Assembly: GCF_024809855.1 (NCBI RefSeq)
Contig: NZ_JANUEM010000009.1
Coordinates: 106,372-170,371, forward strand
DNA: 64,000 nt
Source of the DNA: Rheinheimera pacifica
GTDB lineage: Bacteria; Pseudomonadota; Gammaproteobacteria; Enterobacterales; Alteromonadaceae
Direction of reading: 5' to 3'
Shown: in pieces, positions 45,010 through 53,455 of the stretch
How the letters are laid out: the number at the start of each line of letters is the position of its first letter
How positions within the stretch are numbered: the stretch's first letter is position 1
The notes under the pieces: model-generated
Database searches by the model: none
What the model was told of the DNA's origin: nothing
What the model saw: only the letters and a program-made list of their open reading frames with translations
Made by a program: the position numbers and the translations under genes

Positions 45010-45096
45010 TGCAGGCGCCTGCAGCCGGAAATACTTATTTCGCCGCCTTTAGGAGACATCCCTGTGCCCTCTCAGGCTGCGCGGCATCCATGCCGC
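45010..45096. repeat. Palindromic intergenic region between dut and slmA
   Basis: It contains a perfect 14-base palindrome tgcaggcgcctgca (45010-45023) and a hairpin gcggcat-cc-atgccgc (45081-45096). The second has the CATCCATG core that also forms the large hairpin in the element at 49654-49677, which suggests a shared repeat family. The first may be an operator for slmA. Confidence 0.5.
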
Positions 45097-45141
45097 TGCT
45101 GCATAAGTACACCGGCCTTCGGCGCAAAGTGTGTTAGCTAG

Positions 45142-45600
45142 TTAAGCTTTGCCGGAATGGCCAAAACCACCTTCGCCGCGCGCTGTTTGCTCAAAGCTGT
45201 CGACAATATTAAATTCTGCCTGCACTACCGGCATAAACACCAGTTGGGCAATGCGATCACCCGGCTCAATATTGAAGCTGTCAGTGCCACGGTTCCACAT
45301 AGATACCATCAGCGGCCCCTGATAATCAGAATCAATTAACCCCACCAGGTTACCTAACACAATACCGTGTTTATGGCCCAGGCCAGAACGGGGCAGGATA
45401 GTGGCGCATAAATTGGCATCACCGATAAAAATAGATAAACCGGTAGGAATTAATGTCGTTTCACCCGGTGCCAGTGTCAGCGTGCTGTCTAAACAGGCGC
45501 GTAAATCTAACCCGGCAGAGCCCGGTGTGGCATAGGCCGGTAACGGAAATTCTGCACCAATACGCGGGTCAAGTATTTTTAAATCAATGGCTTTTTTCAT
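45142..45600 (-). CDS. dut: dUTP diphosphatase
   Basis: A 152-residue trimeric dUTPase that hydrolyses dUTP to dUMP and keeps uracil out of DNA. The five motifs are visible: [53 protein letters not shown] and [13 protein letters not shown] at the C terminus. Length matches E. coli (151). Genes coaBC, dut and slmA run in that order on the minus strand, as in most gammaproteobacteria; the gap from coaBC is 47 bases, so cotranscription is likely. Confidence 0.97.
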   Translation of the reverse strand: MKKAIDLKILDPRIGAEFPLPAYATPGSAGLDLRACLDSTLTLAPGETTLIPTGLSIFIGDANLCATILPRSGLGHKHGIVLGNLVGLIDSDYQGPLMVSMWNRGTDSFNIEPGDRIAQLVFMPVVQAEFNIVDSFEQTARGEGGFGHSGKA

Positions 45601-45647
45601 TTACGGCTTAACTCTTATTTTATTAATCATTAGTTTTTTATGGGTAA

Positions 45648-46859
45648 TTAGCTGGCAGAAAACCGGGCATAAATATGCTGTAGTATGGCTTTAGCTAACT
45701 CAACTTTGGGCCGGGCCTCTAGTGCCTGCTCGCCATGCTGCCATACCAGGGTGACAGCATTATGATCGCTGTTAAAACCCAGTTCTGTGCCTGATACATC
45801 GTTGGCGCAAATCATGTCCAGTTTTTTGCGTGCCAGCTTATCTTTGGCGTATTGCACTACGTTTTGTGTTTCTGCAGCAAAACCTACGGTAAAGGGGCGC
45901 TGTGTAGTTAAGGCGGCAACGGCGGCAATGATATCGGGGTTTTTTACCAGCTTAAGCTCAATGCTGTCGCTGGCGGTTTTCTTCATCTTTTCAGTGGCAA
46001 CTTCTGCTACACGATAATCTGCCACTGCGGCGCAGCCGATAAAAATATCGCTTTGTACTGCCTGCGCCAGCACGGCGTTATGCATCTGCTCTGCGGTGAT
46101 AACGTCAATGCGGGTTACGCCTGCCGGGGTAGCTAACTGCACCGGGCCGCTAATCAAAGTTACCTGTGCACCCATTGCTGCGGCAGCTTGCGCTAAGGCA
46201 AAGCCCATTTTGCCGGAGCTGTGGTTGGAGATATAGCGCACCGGATCAATAGCTTCGCGCGTTGGTCCTGCGGTAATTGTGATTTTAATGTTATTAAGTT
46301 GCTGTTCAGCTAAAAAATGTTTTTCTAGGGCACTGACCAGCTCTAATGGCTCCAGCATACGGCCTGAGCCGACATCACCACAGGCTTGTTCACCCACACC
46401 AGGGCCATAAATGTAAAAATTATGTGCTTTTAAAGTGGCTAAATTATTTTGGGTAGCTATGTTTTTATACATCTGTTGGTTCATTGCAGGCGCTACAGCA
46501 ACAGGTGCAGCAGTGGCTAACACGCAGGTTGTCAGCAAATCGTTGGCTAAGCCATGCGCTATGCGGGCGATGATATCGGCACTGGCCGGGGCAATTAACA
46601 CAATGTCAGCCCATTTTGCCAGCTCGATATGGCCCATGGCAGCTTCAGCTGCCGGGTCCAGCAAGCTGGTACTTACCGGGTTGCCGGATACAGCTTGCAG
46701 CGTAAGTGGCGTAATAAAGTGCTGGGCGGCGTCGGTTAAAATAACCCGTACATCCGCGCCGCGTTCTTTTAAGCGGCGTACTAAGTCTGCACTTTTATAG
46801 GCGGCAATACCGCCACTGATACCTAACAAAATGTGTTTTTGGGCAAGGGTTTGCAACAT
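45648..46859 (-). CDS. coaBC: Bifunctional phosphopantothenoylcysteine synthetase/decarboxylase
   Basis: A 403-residue bifunctional coenzyme A biosynthesis protein. The N-terminal flavoprotein decarboxylase (CoaC, about 1-180) has [20 protein letters not shown], the [16 protein letters not shown] loop and [10 protein letters not shown]. The C-terminal synthetase (CoaB, about 185-400) has [20 protein letters not shown] and [12 protein letters not shown] 46859 is chosen, since the extra 28 upstream codons are not conserved and overlap the radC promoter region. It is divergent from radC, with 82 bases between starts. Confidence 0.97.
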   Translation of the reverse strand: MLQTLAQKHILLGISGGIAAYKSADLVRRLKERGADVRVILTDAAQHFITPLTLQAVSGNPVSTSLLDPAAEAAMGHIELAKWADIVLIAPASADIIARIAHGLANDLLTTCVLATAAPVAVAPAMNQQMYKNIATQNNLATLKAHNFYIYGPGVGEQACGDVGSGRMLEPLELVSALEKHFLAEQQLNNIKITITAGPTREAIDPVRYISNHSSGKMGFALAQAAAAMGAQVTLISGPVQLATPAGVTRIDVITAEQMHNAVLAQAVQSDIFIGCAAVADYRVAEVATEKMKKTASDSIELKLVKNPDIIAAVAALTTQRPFTVGFAAETQNVVQYAKDKLARKKLDMICANDVSGTELGFNSDHNAVTLVWQHGEQALEARPKVELAKAILQHIYARFSAS

Positions 46860-46941
46860 AACAGAGACACCGGAACCGGAAAAAACTGGCGATAAGATAG
46901 CATGGAAACACAAATTCAGCATCAATTCAGGGAGGGATAGC

Positions 46942-47616
46942 ATGAGTATTCGTCACTGGCCGGCCACAGAGCGGCCACGGGAAAAATTGCTCGACAGAGG
47001 CGCGACAGCACTGTCAGACGCCGAGTTACTGGCTATTTTTTTACGTACCGGCATAGCTGGTACCGATGCTGTAACGCTGGCGCGGCAGTTGTTAAGTCAG
47101 TTTGGTTCGTTAAGGCGTTTACTTGGTGCCAGCCAGGCTGATTTTTGCTCGGCCAAAGGCCTGGGAGAGGCCAAGTTTGTGCAGCTGCAGGCTGTGCTGG
47201 AGCTGAGTAAACGCTATTTGCATCAGCAAATGCAACGCGATACCGTGTTTACCGAGCCTGCTACTGTGAAACGTTATTTGCAGCATGCTATCAGTGGCGA
47301 GCAGCGCGAAGTTTTTCTTTTACTGTATTTAGACAGCCAACACCGGCTGATTAAAGCCGAGCCATTATTTGCCGGTACTATAGATGCCTCGCCGGTGTAT
47401 CCGCGTATTGTAGTTCAGCAGGCTTTAGCGCATAATGCCGCCGCTGTTATTCTGGCGCACAATCATCCCTCTGGCGTGGCTGAACCAAGCCGGGCGGACA
47501 GAGCGATTACTGAACGATTAATTCAGGCGTTAATGTTGGTAGATATCAAGGTATTGGATCACTTTATTGTGGGCGACGCCGATGTAATCTCCTTTGCAGA
47601 GCGCGGCTGGCTGTGA
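46942..47616 (+). CDS. radC: RadC-family DNA repair protein (JAMM/MPN domain)
   Basis: A 224-residue protein with an N-terminal helix-hairpin-helix-like region ([21 protein letters not shown], quoted in part; [15 protein letters not shown]) and a C-terminal JAMM metallo-domain with [14 protein letters not shown], the zinc-binding signature. The exact role of RadC is unclear in spite of its name. ATG 46942 follows GGAGGGATAG. The gene order radC-rpmB-rpmG-mutM is normal for the class. Confidence 0.95.
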   Translation: MSIRHWPATERPREKLLDRGATALSDAELLAIFLRTGIAGTDAVTLARQLLSQFGSLRRLLGASQADFCSAKGLGEAKFVQLQAVLELSKRYLHQQMQRDTVFTEPATVKRYLQHAISGEQREVFLLLYLDSQHRLIKAEPLFAGTIDASPVYPRIVVQQALAHNAAAVILAHNHPSGVAEPSRADRAITERLIQALMLVDIKVLDHFIVGDADVISFAERGWL

Positions 47617-47667
47617 AGATCCGCTGGGATCCTTGCCGGATCTCTGCGCGCGGGCGAAAGATTTCGC

Positions 47668-47696
47668 TTGAATAAGGCGGCTTATTCGTGTATAAA
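47668..47696 (+). promoter_or_regulatory. Sigma-70 promoter of rpmB-rpmG
   Basis: TTGAAT at 47668-47673 and TATAAA at 47691-47696 are separated by 17 bases, near consensus. The spacer holds a 7-base inverted repeat gaataag-gcgg-cttattc. The transcribed leader up to 47780 has two further stems, ccttct-tggcc-agaagg (47721-47737) and the palindrome cagctcgagctg (47745-47756), which could support feedback on ribosomal protein synthesis. Confidence 0.7.
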
Positions 47697-47780
47697 TTGC
47701 GCCCTCTTGTTTTGGGGCAACCTTCTTGGCCAGAAGGGTGATGACAGCTCGAGCTGATGTAATTTTGGAGAACTATTGAC

Positions 47781-48017
47781 ATGTCTAGAGTGTGCCAAGT
47801 AACTGGCAAAGGTCCGATGGTGGGTAACCGTCGTTCGCACGCCAACAATGCTACTAAGCGCCGTTTCCTGCCTAACCTGCAAACTCACCGTTTCTGGGTT
47901 GAAAGTGAAAACCGTTTTGTTACATTACGTACTTCTACCCGTGGTATGCGCATCATCGATAAGAAAGGTATCGATGCGGTATTAGCCGAAGTGCGTGCTA
48001 ACGGTCACAAGGTGTAA
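47781..48017 (+). CDS. rpmB: 50S ribosomal protein L28
   Basis: A 78-residue ribosomal protein. The start [20 protein letters not shown], then [16 protein letters not shown], is nearly that of E. coli L28, and the length is the same. TTGGAGA precedes the ATG. It is followed ten bases later by rpmG in the same transcript. Confidence 0.98.
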   Translation: MSRVCQVTGKGPMVGNRRSHANNATKRRFLPNLQTHRFWVESENRFVTLRTSTRGMRIIDKKGIDAVLAEVRANGHKV

Positions 48018-48027
48018 GGAATAAAAA

Positions 48028-48183
48028 ATGCGCGATAAAATCCGTTTAGTTTCTTCTGCTGGTACCGGTTTCTTCTATACAACAACGAAGAACAAGCGCA
48101 CCATGCCAGAAAAAATGGAAATCAAAAAGTTTGATCCTAAAGTGCGTAAGCATGTGATTTTCAAAGAAGCGAAAATCAAGTAA
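48028..48183 (+). CDS. rpmG: 50S ribosomal protein L33 (zinc-free form)
   Basis: A 51-residue ribosomal protein read directly from the sequence: [20 protein letters not shown] at the start and [10 protein letters not shown] at the end. No cysteines occur, so it is the zinc-independent form, as in E. coli, and four residues shorter at the N terminus because it starts at the Met equivalent to position 5. Its ATG follows AAGGAATAAAAA ten bases after rpmB. An intrinsic terminator comes 11 bases after the stop. Confidence 0.97.
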   Translation: MRDKIRLVSSAGTGFFYTTTKNKRTMPEKMEIKKFDPKVRKHVIFKEAKIK

Positions 48184-48194
48184 TCGAACACAGA

Positions 48195-48217
48195 AACCCG
48201 GCCAGCGCCGGGTTTTT
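48195..48217 (+). terminator. Terminator of rpmB-rpmG
   Basis: aacccggc and gccgggtt pair around CAGC, followed by TTTTGCTTTT. It closes the ribosomal protein unit before the next gene. Confidence 0.92.
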
Positions 48218-48275
48218 GCTTTTTAAAGCCTACCTAAGTTACTATGCCGCAAAGCTTTTGCCCACAGGTATGGTT

Positions 48276-48758
48276 ATGTTAAAACTATCCCGCCGTAACT
48301 GGAACAATGTACTGATTTTTGCAGTGCTTATACTGATGTTTGTGCTGTACGGTATACCGCAGCGTTTAGCGCAGTTTAATACGCCTGAACACAGGTTGAT
48401 CCCCGCTGATAGTGAATTACTGATGGTAGCTTTTGCCAATACGCGCCTTGTTAAAGCCGGGCCGGTATGGCAGCTACAACCCCCTCTTGGTAAGCCACTG
48501 GATGCAGCACAATTGGCCGTTGCCTGGCAGCATAGTTTGCTTACACCGGTTGAGGTGAGTGCAGATAAAAGCCGTGTACCGGTAGCACAGGCCAGCGTGC
48601 AACTGGTAGGGCAAACGGCACCGCTGATTTGGTTATTGTATCCGGCGCCTGATACCGGTAACGGCCGGTATTTGCTGCAACAGGCCGGACAGCGGCAGTT
48701 TTACCAGTTAAGTGCTGCCCAGGCTGCGCAATTGTTTTTAATCGATACAGTGGAGTAA
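48276..48758 (+). CDS. Single-pass membrane protein of unknown function
   Basis: I do not recognise the family. It encodes 160 residues: a short basic N terminus (KLSRRNWNN), one membrane helix ([16 protein letters not shown], about residues 12-28), then a soluble domain of about 130 residues with many Ala, Gln and Leu and no cysteine. The helix with a basic cytoplasmic end puts the domain in the periplasm. ATG 48276 has AGG about seven bases upstream; ATG 48270 is two codons earlier. Only two bases separate its stop from the mutM start, so it is probably cotranslated with mutM, a link of unknown meaning. Confidence 0.72.
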   Translation: MLKLSRRNWNNVLIFAVLILMFVLYGIPQRLAQFNTPEHRLIPADSELLMVAFANTRLVKAGPVWQLQPPLGKPLDAAQLAVAWQHSLLTPVEVSADKSRVPVAQASVQLVGQTAPLIWLLYPAPDTGNGRYLLQQAGQRQFYQLSAAQAAQLFLIDTVE

Positions 48759-48760
48759 CC

Positions 48761-49570
48761 GTGCCTGAATTACCGGAAGTTGAAGTATCACGTCAGGGCA
48801 TCAGCCCGTATCTGGAAAACCAGCAATTAGTTAACGTGGTGGCACGCCAGCGCCAGCTGCGCTGGTGGGTGCCGGATGAGGTGCTGGCCCAATTAAACCA
48901 GCCGATTTTATCGGTAACACGGCGCGCCAAGTATTTGCTTATTCAGTTGCCTGAGGGCGATATTATTTTGCACCTGGGTATGTCGGGCCATTTAAAGGTT
49001 ATACCTGCTGATACGCCTGCAACTAAACACGATCATATTGATCTGGTATTAGCCAGCGGTATGGCACTAAGGTTAAATGATACCCGCCGTTTTGGCGCGG
49101 TGCTGTGGCAACACAAGGGAGAAACCCACCCGTTACTGGCCAGCCTGGGGCCGGAGCCACTGAGCGATAATTTTAATCTGGCGCATTTAACCGCCGCTTT
49201 TGCCAGGCGGGGCAGTGCAGTAAAACTGGTACTGATGGATAACCATGTAGTGGTAGGCGTGGGTAATATTTACGCCAACGAGGCTTTATTCAAAGCCGGT
49301 ATTTTACCCTCTAAACCAGCTAAATTGGTAACAGCACAACAACTGAAAAAACTGTTGCCGGTGATCAAAGACACATTGGCAGCAGCCATTAAGCAGGGCG
49401 GTACTACGTTAAAAGATTTTAGCCAGGCTGACGGTAAGCCAGGCTATTTTGCCCAGCAATTGCTGGTGTATGGCCGCAGCGGCCAGCCTTGTTTAACCTG
49501 TGGTACGGTATTAAGTGAAATTCGTCTTGGCCAGCGCAGTACCGTGTTTTGTCCGAAATGCCAGAATTAA
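48761..49570 (+). CDS. mutM: Formamidopyrimidine-DNA glycosylase
   Basis: A 269-residue base-excision repair enzyme that removes 8-oxoguanine and formamidopyrimidines. The N terminus is PELPEVEV after Met, with the catalytic Pro2 and Glu3. The RRAKYLL lysine, the H2TH segment [14 protein letters not shown] with its conserved Asn, and the C-terminal zinc finger with CLTCG and CPKCQ are all present. The start is GTG at 48761. It follows the small membrane protein closely and precedes a repeat element. Confidence 0.96.
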   Translation: MPELPEVEVSRQGISPYLENQQLVNVVARQRQLRWWVPDEVLAQLNQPILSVTRRAKYLLIQLPEGDIILHLGMSGHLKVIPADTPATKHDHIDLVLASGMALRLNDTRRFGAVLWQHKGETHPLLASLGPEPLSDNFNLAHLTAAFARRGSAVKLVLMDNHVVVGVGNIYANEALFKAGILPSKPAKLVTAQQLKKLLPVIKDTLAAAIKQGGTTLKDFSQADGKPGYFAQQLLVYGRSGQPCLTCGTVLSEIRLGQRSTVFCPKCQN

Positions 49571-49597
49571 CAATTCAAACGGCTAGTTGAGTTTAGG

Positions 49598-49770
49598 CGA
49601 AAACCGGTTTGCCCACGTCAACACGCCGTGAACCCATCCGTGGGGGCTCGATTATAAACTTCATCCATGAAGTTTATCCTGCGAATCAGCAGAGCTGTTC
49701 AAATTCGCTCCCTGCGAATTTGTCGGCCATCCTGGCCTGCAACGGTTGACTTAGGACAAGCCGGTTTTCG
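49598..49770. repeat. MITE-like intergenic element with terminal inverted repeats
   Basis: The 173-base unit starts cgaaaaccggtttgcccac (49598 on) and ends gacaagccggttttcg (to 49770); the roughly 25-base ends are imperfect inverted repeats that share CGAAAACCGG and GTCAAC. Inside are a 24-base palindrome, ataaacttcat-cc-atgaagtttat (49654-49677), and a hairpin caaattcgc...gcgaatttg in the 32-base block 49694-49725 that recurs at 3518-3549. No gene is encoded. The element lies between mutM and the convergent Omp85 gene and could also stop transcription. Confidence 0.7.
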
Positions 49771-49785
49771 TCAGACAACTGAGAA

Positions 49786-51405
49786 CTAAAACCGTTTTTT
49801 CGCAGTAACCCGCCACTGCCAGGCATCCAGCTCGGGGTTGTCGCTAAAAGGATGGGTTAAATCAATATGGATCATCGTGCCACGGCTGGAGTGCGAAGAC
49901 AGCAAACGGATACCACCACCGACGCCAAACAACACACCATCATCGATATTGCTGTCAAAATCCTGCTCTGCGCCCCAGCTGCGGCCGGCATCAACAAAGC
50001 TGGCAAAGCCTACGTCCAGCAATTGTAATATTGTCCAATCGGTAAAGTAGCGGTATTCGGCAGTAGCAACAATACGGCTGTCACCACGTTGGTAGTACAG
50101 CGGAAAGGCGCGCAGGCCGGTGTCACCGCCTAAGTACAAAGCGTTATCCTGAAACAGCTGACGGCCAAATTCAGCGTTAATAATGCCAACAGCACTACTG
50201 CTGTTGTTTAACTGATGTACTAACTGCAGCTGATTACTAAACAAATGCTGGTTCATTTCTTTTAACCATAGCGCCTGATAGCGGCTGTTACCCAGCAAGA
50301 AGGTGTCACTGTTTAGCTGCCATACCTTGGCCAGCTCAGAATCCAGTTGCCAGCCGGGGTTGTCTGCACTAAGCCATGACTGCAAGCGGCCAATACGTAA
50401 GCGCGCCTGCCAGCCCAGGTTAATATCTTCTACCCGGTTAAACTGGTTAATGTTAAACAGCTTTTTGTAGTCAGTTTGCAGCATCTGATATTCCAGCCAG
50501 ACAGAAGACAAATTGCGATCTTCCGGTACGGCATACTGGGTTTCATCGATATACTGAAATTTGGTATCGTCCAGCGTTATACCCACGTTAAGCCGGTGAA
50601 TGCGGTTACCTTGTTCTGCAATTTTAAAACCGGCGTAGGTTTCAAACCATTTTTGTTTGCGGTCATACAGGTTAACTTCATCGCCTAACAGATAGTCTTT
50701 AATTTCTTCTTTTTTCTGTTCTATATCTAAACTGAAGGCCCAGTTGGACGATAGCCGGTAAAAAGGCCGTGTCAGCGTAAAGTGATAGCTTTCGCCGTCT
50801 GAGTTATCGGCGTAGCGGGTGAGGGTATTCCAGTGTGTGCCGAAGATATTCGGCGAGGCGAAACTTAGCAGATAGCCGCTGCGTTCACTGTCTTTAGCGT
50901 AATCCAGCTGTAACTGATTACCGGTACCCAGCAGGTTATCGTCGGCAATACCTAAGGAGTAGTCGGTCTCACCGCCTTCACTGCTAAAATCTACTTTGGG
51001 CAACAAAGACCAGTTGTCCCAGGTTTCTACCAGTACATCAACGCTTTGTGTATCTTCGCAGTAGCGGATCACATTGACGGAGGCTTCACGGATATAGGCG
51101 CGGCTGCGTAATAAGCGCTCGGTTTCTTCCAGATCATTTAAGCTAAGGGGCTCACCGGGCAGAAACAGCAGGTCGTCCTGTACGGTGGGCTCTTTAGTTA
51201 TAATGTGGCTGTAGTTAGCAAAGCGGTGCAACCAGAATGTGCCTTTCTCGTTCAGATCGAATACGTTATTACGTTGGTACTCGATATTACCCACGATAAC
51301 GCCTTTGGGCAGTGCGGTATTACTTTGCGGGCTGATGTCAGTGCAATCAGCCCAGCTGGTACAGCAAAAAACAGCGGTTAATAAGCAGCTTAGACTGCGA
51401 AACAT
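49786..51405 (-). CDS. BamA/TamA-family outer-membrane protein
   Basis: A 539-residue Omp85-type protein with a signal peptide (about residues 1-19, ending TSWA), a periplasmic part (about residues 30-125) with one or two POTRA-like units, and a C-terminal 16-strand barrel. The barrel has GGDTGLRAFPLYYQRG near 435, which occupies the place of the conserved loop-6 VRGF motif, and ends WRVTAKKRF with a terminal Phe. It is shorter than BamA (about 800) and is not the main assembly factor; similar short Omp85 proteins exist in Alteromonadales with unknown clients. It probably has its own promoter, 89 bases after mscS. Confidence 0.88.
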   Translation of the reverse strand: MFRSLSCLLTAVFCCTSWADCTDISPQSNTALPKGVIVGNIEYQRNNVFDLNEKGTFWLHRFANYSHIITKEPTVQDDLLFLPGEPLSLNDLEETERLLRSRAYIREASVNVIRYCEDTQSVDVLVETWDNWSLLPKVDFSSEGGETDYSLGIADDNLLGTGNQLQLDYAKDSERSGYLLSFASPNIFGTHWNTLTRYADNSDGESYHFTLTRPFYRLSSNWAFSLDIEQKKEEIKDYLLGDEVNLYDRKQKWFETYAGFKIAEQGNRIHRLNVGITLDDTKFQYIDETQYAVPEDRNLSSVWLEYQMLQTDYKKLFNINQFNRVEDINLGWQARLRIGRLQSWLSADNPGWQLDSELAKVWQLNSDTFLLGNSRYQALWLKEMNQHLFSNQLQLVHQLNNSSSAVGIINAEFGRQLFQDNALYLGGDTGLRAFPLYYQRGDSRIVATAEYRYFTDWTILQLLDVGFASFVDAGRSWGAEQDFDSNIDDGVLFGVGGGIRLLSSHSSRGTMIHIDLTHPFSDNPELDAWQWRVTAKKRF

Positions 51406-51494
51406 AAGCCTGCTCCCCTGGCTGACGATAAGATAGTATCTGTAGCAATAGTGTTACCAGTTAACGTTATTTCGGCGCACTTAGCAAGTAAAGC

Positions 51495-52346
51495 CTATGC
51501 CGGCTTGTGCTGTTTTACTGAGTCAGCCGCCTCTGTTTGCAATGGTGTAGCCTGTTGCGCCAGATAAACGGTGCGCTGTGGAAACGGAATTTCAATACCC
51601 GCTTTATCAAACGCCAGTTTAATTTCTTCCTGCAGACTGTTGCGCAAATCGCGGAAGTTTTCCCGCTTGGCCCACACTGAAAATTGAATATTCAGCGATG
51701 AGTCGCCAAAGCCGAGAAATAAAAATGCCGGGCCGGGGTCGTCCAGACATAAGGGATTATTGTCAGCAACGTTCTGCATGATCTGGCGTACCTGTGAGAT
51801 ATTTTCTTTGTAAGCAACGCCTATTAAGAGATCAAAACGCCGGATTGGAAAGCGTGTCAGGTTGGTCATTTCGCTTTTAATCAGGCTTTCATTTGGAATG
51901 CGTACATAAAGATTATCAAAGGTACGCAGTTTTACCGACAGTAAATCTATTGATAATACTTCACCTGTGGTGTTACCCACTTTAATGGTATCGCCCAGTT
52001 GAAACGGTTGTTCGCCAATTAAAAATAAGCCGCTAATCAGGTTAGATGCCGAGGTTTGTGAAGCAAACCCCAGCGCAACCGACAGCACGCCTGCGGCGCC
52101 AAGTAATACACTAAGCGAAAAGCCCAACTGTTTTAGCGCCGAGGCTATAAACAGCGCCAGCAATAGCCAGTACACCAGGCGTTTAAACAGCACGACATGA
52201 TGCTGCGAAAAGTTCGTACTCAGAATACGGCCAATAGCACGCGACGCCATGCTTGCGATAACAAAACCGGCGAGGAGTAAAATTGTGGCTCTTAACAGAT
52301 GGCTGGCTTGTTCTGATTCCAGCCAATGCAGTAGTTGTTCAGTCAT
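51495..52346 (-). CDS. MscS-family mechanosensitive channel
   Basis: A 283-residue small-conductance channel protein. Three membrane helices (about residues 18-38, 60-80 and 83-105) are followed by the pore-helix segment VLLGAAGVLSVALGFASQT and the beta domain with GLFLIGEQPFQLGDTIKVGN, which is the MscS signature. A cytoplasmic vestibule domain completes it. It opens under membrane tension to release solutes in osmotic downshock. It is the second gene after a DUF432 protein, 12 bases apart, and its C terminus ends in a short hydrophilic tail. Confidence 0.94.
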   Translation of the reverse strand: MTEQLLHWLESEQASHLLRATILLLAGFVIASMASRAIGRILSTNFSQHHVVLFKRLVYWLLLALFIASALKQLGFSLSVLLGAAGVLSVALGFASQTSASNLISGLFLIGEQPFQLGDTIKVGNTTGEVLSIDLLSVKLRTFDNLYVRIPNESLIKSEMTNLTRFPIRRFDLLIGVAYKENISQVRQIMQNVADNNPLCLDDPGPAFLFLGFGDSSLNIQFSVWAKRENFRDLRNSLQEEIKLAFDKAGIEIPFPQRTVYLAQQATPLQTEAADSVKQHKPA

Positions 52347-52358
52347 ATTGCCTCTGGG

Positions 52359-53162
52359 TTATTCAGCAAAAATATGGGTAAAGGCGCGGATCAGGTTATG
52401 TTTTTCCGGAACGGCCCGCGCCGGGCTGAGCAAGGTTGTTCCGCTGGCATCAGCGGCCGACAAGGTGCCGGTTTTAAAGCGGGCCAGGCTGTTGGCACCT
52501 TCGTGTTGCAACGTTATCGGGTCGGTCCACAAATTGCCATCAGCTGAGCTATATACAGCCAGGTAAGGTACTGGAATGCTGATCTTACTCAATGACAGCA
52601 TTTGCTTTGACGAGTTTTGAATAACCACCGGTGTAATGGCACGATGTGGCCGCCGTGGCAGTTCGTTTTTATTGTAGCGGGCATGGGTTTTGTCGGCATA
52701 GCATAATTCGCCCACCTGAGTAGAAGGGCCAAACCAGGTATCGGATAAACGCGTTATGGCAATTTCTTGCAACAGGTATTCCGGTTGTTGCAAAGACACC
52801 CGTACGCTTACCGGAGAGCTGATATACAAGGTAGTTTGTTCAGTTGGTGCGATATGCACAGGCTGCATTGTTTTCACCACGACGGGCCTGTCCATTAGCA
52901 CGGGTTTCAGGCACAATGCTGCCGGGCTTTGACGAAACATATAACGTTCAGCTTTTAGCTGCGGTGGCATACAAATAGCTGCGGAGCTACTAAACAGTTT
53001 GCGTTCGCCAATGCTGCCGGTGCGTTCATATGCCAGCAACCACTGTTGCTCCTGGCGTTTAAAATAAATACTTAACGGGCCTATGTCAAAGCTCCAGCAG
53101 CTGTCAGCGGCCAGTTCAACCGGTAGCCACCAGGCATTATCAGCTGAGTTTTTTGTTGTCAT
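52359..53162 (-). CDS. DUF432-like protein upstream of mscS
   Basis: A 267-residue soluble protein with no signal peptide or membrane helix. The pattern of short beta strands, with WSFDIGPLSIYFKRQ at the start, TLYISSPVSVRVSLQ in the middle and SKISIPVPYLAVYSS towards the end, resembles the DUF432 family, which often neighbours MscS-type channels. The family has no known activity. It precedes mscS on the same strand and the genes are 12 bases apart, so the two are almost surely cotranscribed, and a role in channel regulation is the natural inference. Confidence 0.75.
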   Translation of the reverse strand: MTTKNSADNAWWLPVELAADSCWSFDIGPLSIYFKRQEQQWLLAYERTGSIGERKLFSSSAAICMPPQLKAERYMFRQSPAALCLKPVLMDRPVVVKTMQPVHIAPTEQTTLYISSPVSVRVSLQQPEYLLQEIAITRLSDTWFGPSTQVGELCYADKTHARYNKNELPRRPHRAITPVVIQNSSKQMLSLSKISIPVPYLAVYSSADGNLWTDPITLQHEGANSLARFKTGTLSAADASGTTLLSPARAVPEKHNLIRAFTHIFAE

Positions 53163-53349
53163 ATAGTTTGCTCAATCATGGTACTGCAGCAATCTTAGCA
53201 AGAAGACTGTATAAGTCCTATCGGCGTTTTGGCAATATTCAGTTGAGATTCACTGCTATGCTTTATAAAATAGCGCAATATTTTGCTTATTCAGCAACAG
53301 GTTAATTAACTTAGCCGGAGATTTATCACCCTTATGGACGTGCCCAGTA

Positions 53350-53450
53350 GCAGGCCTTGCCTGCCAACACCCATTTTTTGCAATTGTTTCGCCAATTGTG
53401 CTGCTTAGTGAGGTAATCTTCAGCCCTTACTAAGCTTGTTTAGTAAGAGG
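53350..53450 (+). promoter_or_regulatory. Structured mgtE leader with two exclusive pairings
   Basis: Four stems can be drawn. Two are simple: gcaggc-ctt-gcctgc (53350-53364) and caattg-tttcgc-caattg (53381-53398). In the third, gcttagtgagg (53403-53413) pairs with ccttactaagc (53425-53435). In the fourth, part of that same second arm, cttactaa (53426-53433), pairs instead with ttagtaag (53440-53447), which overlaps the ribosome binding site aagagg (53445-53450). The third and fourth exclude each other, the logic of a translational switch. It does not show the conserved bases of the M-box riboswitch. Function is inferred only. Confidence 0.5.
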
Positions 53451-53455
53451 TTGCT

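Noticed and set aside
53300..53455. M-box (ykoK) magnesium riboswitch before mgtE
   Set aside because: The conserved M-box core sequences are not recognisable; only competing stems are seen, reported separately.
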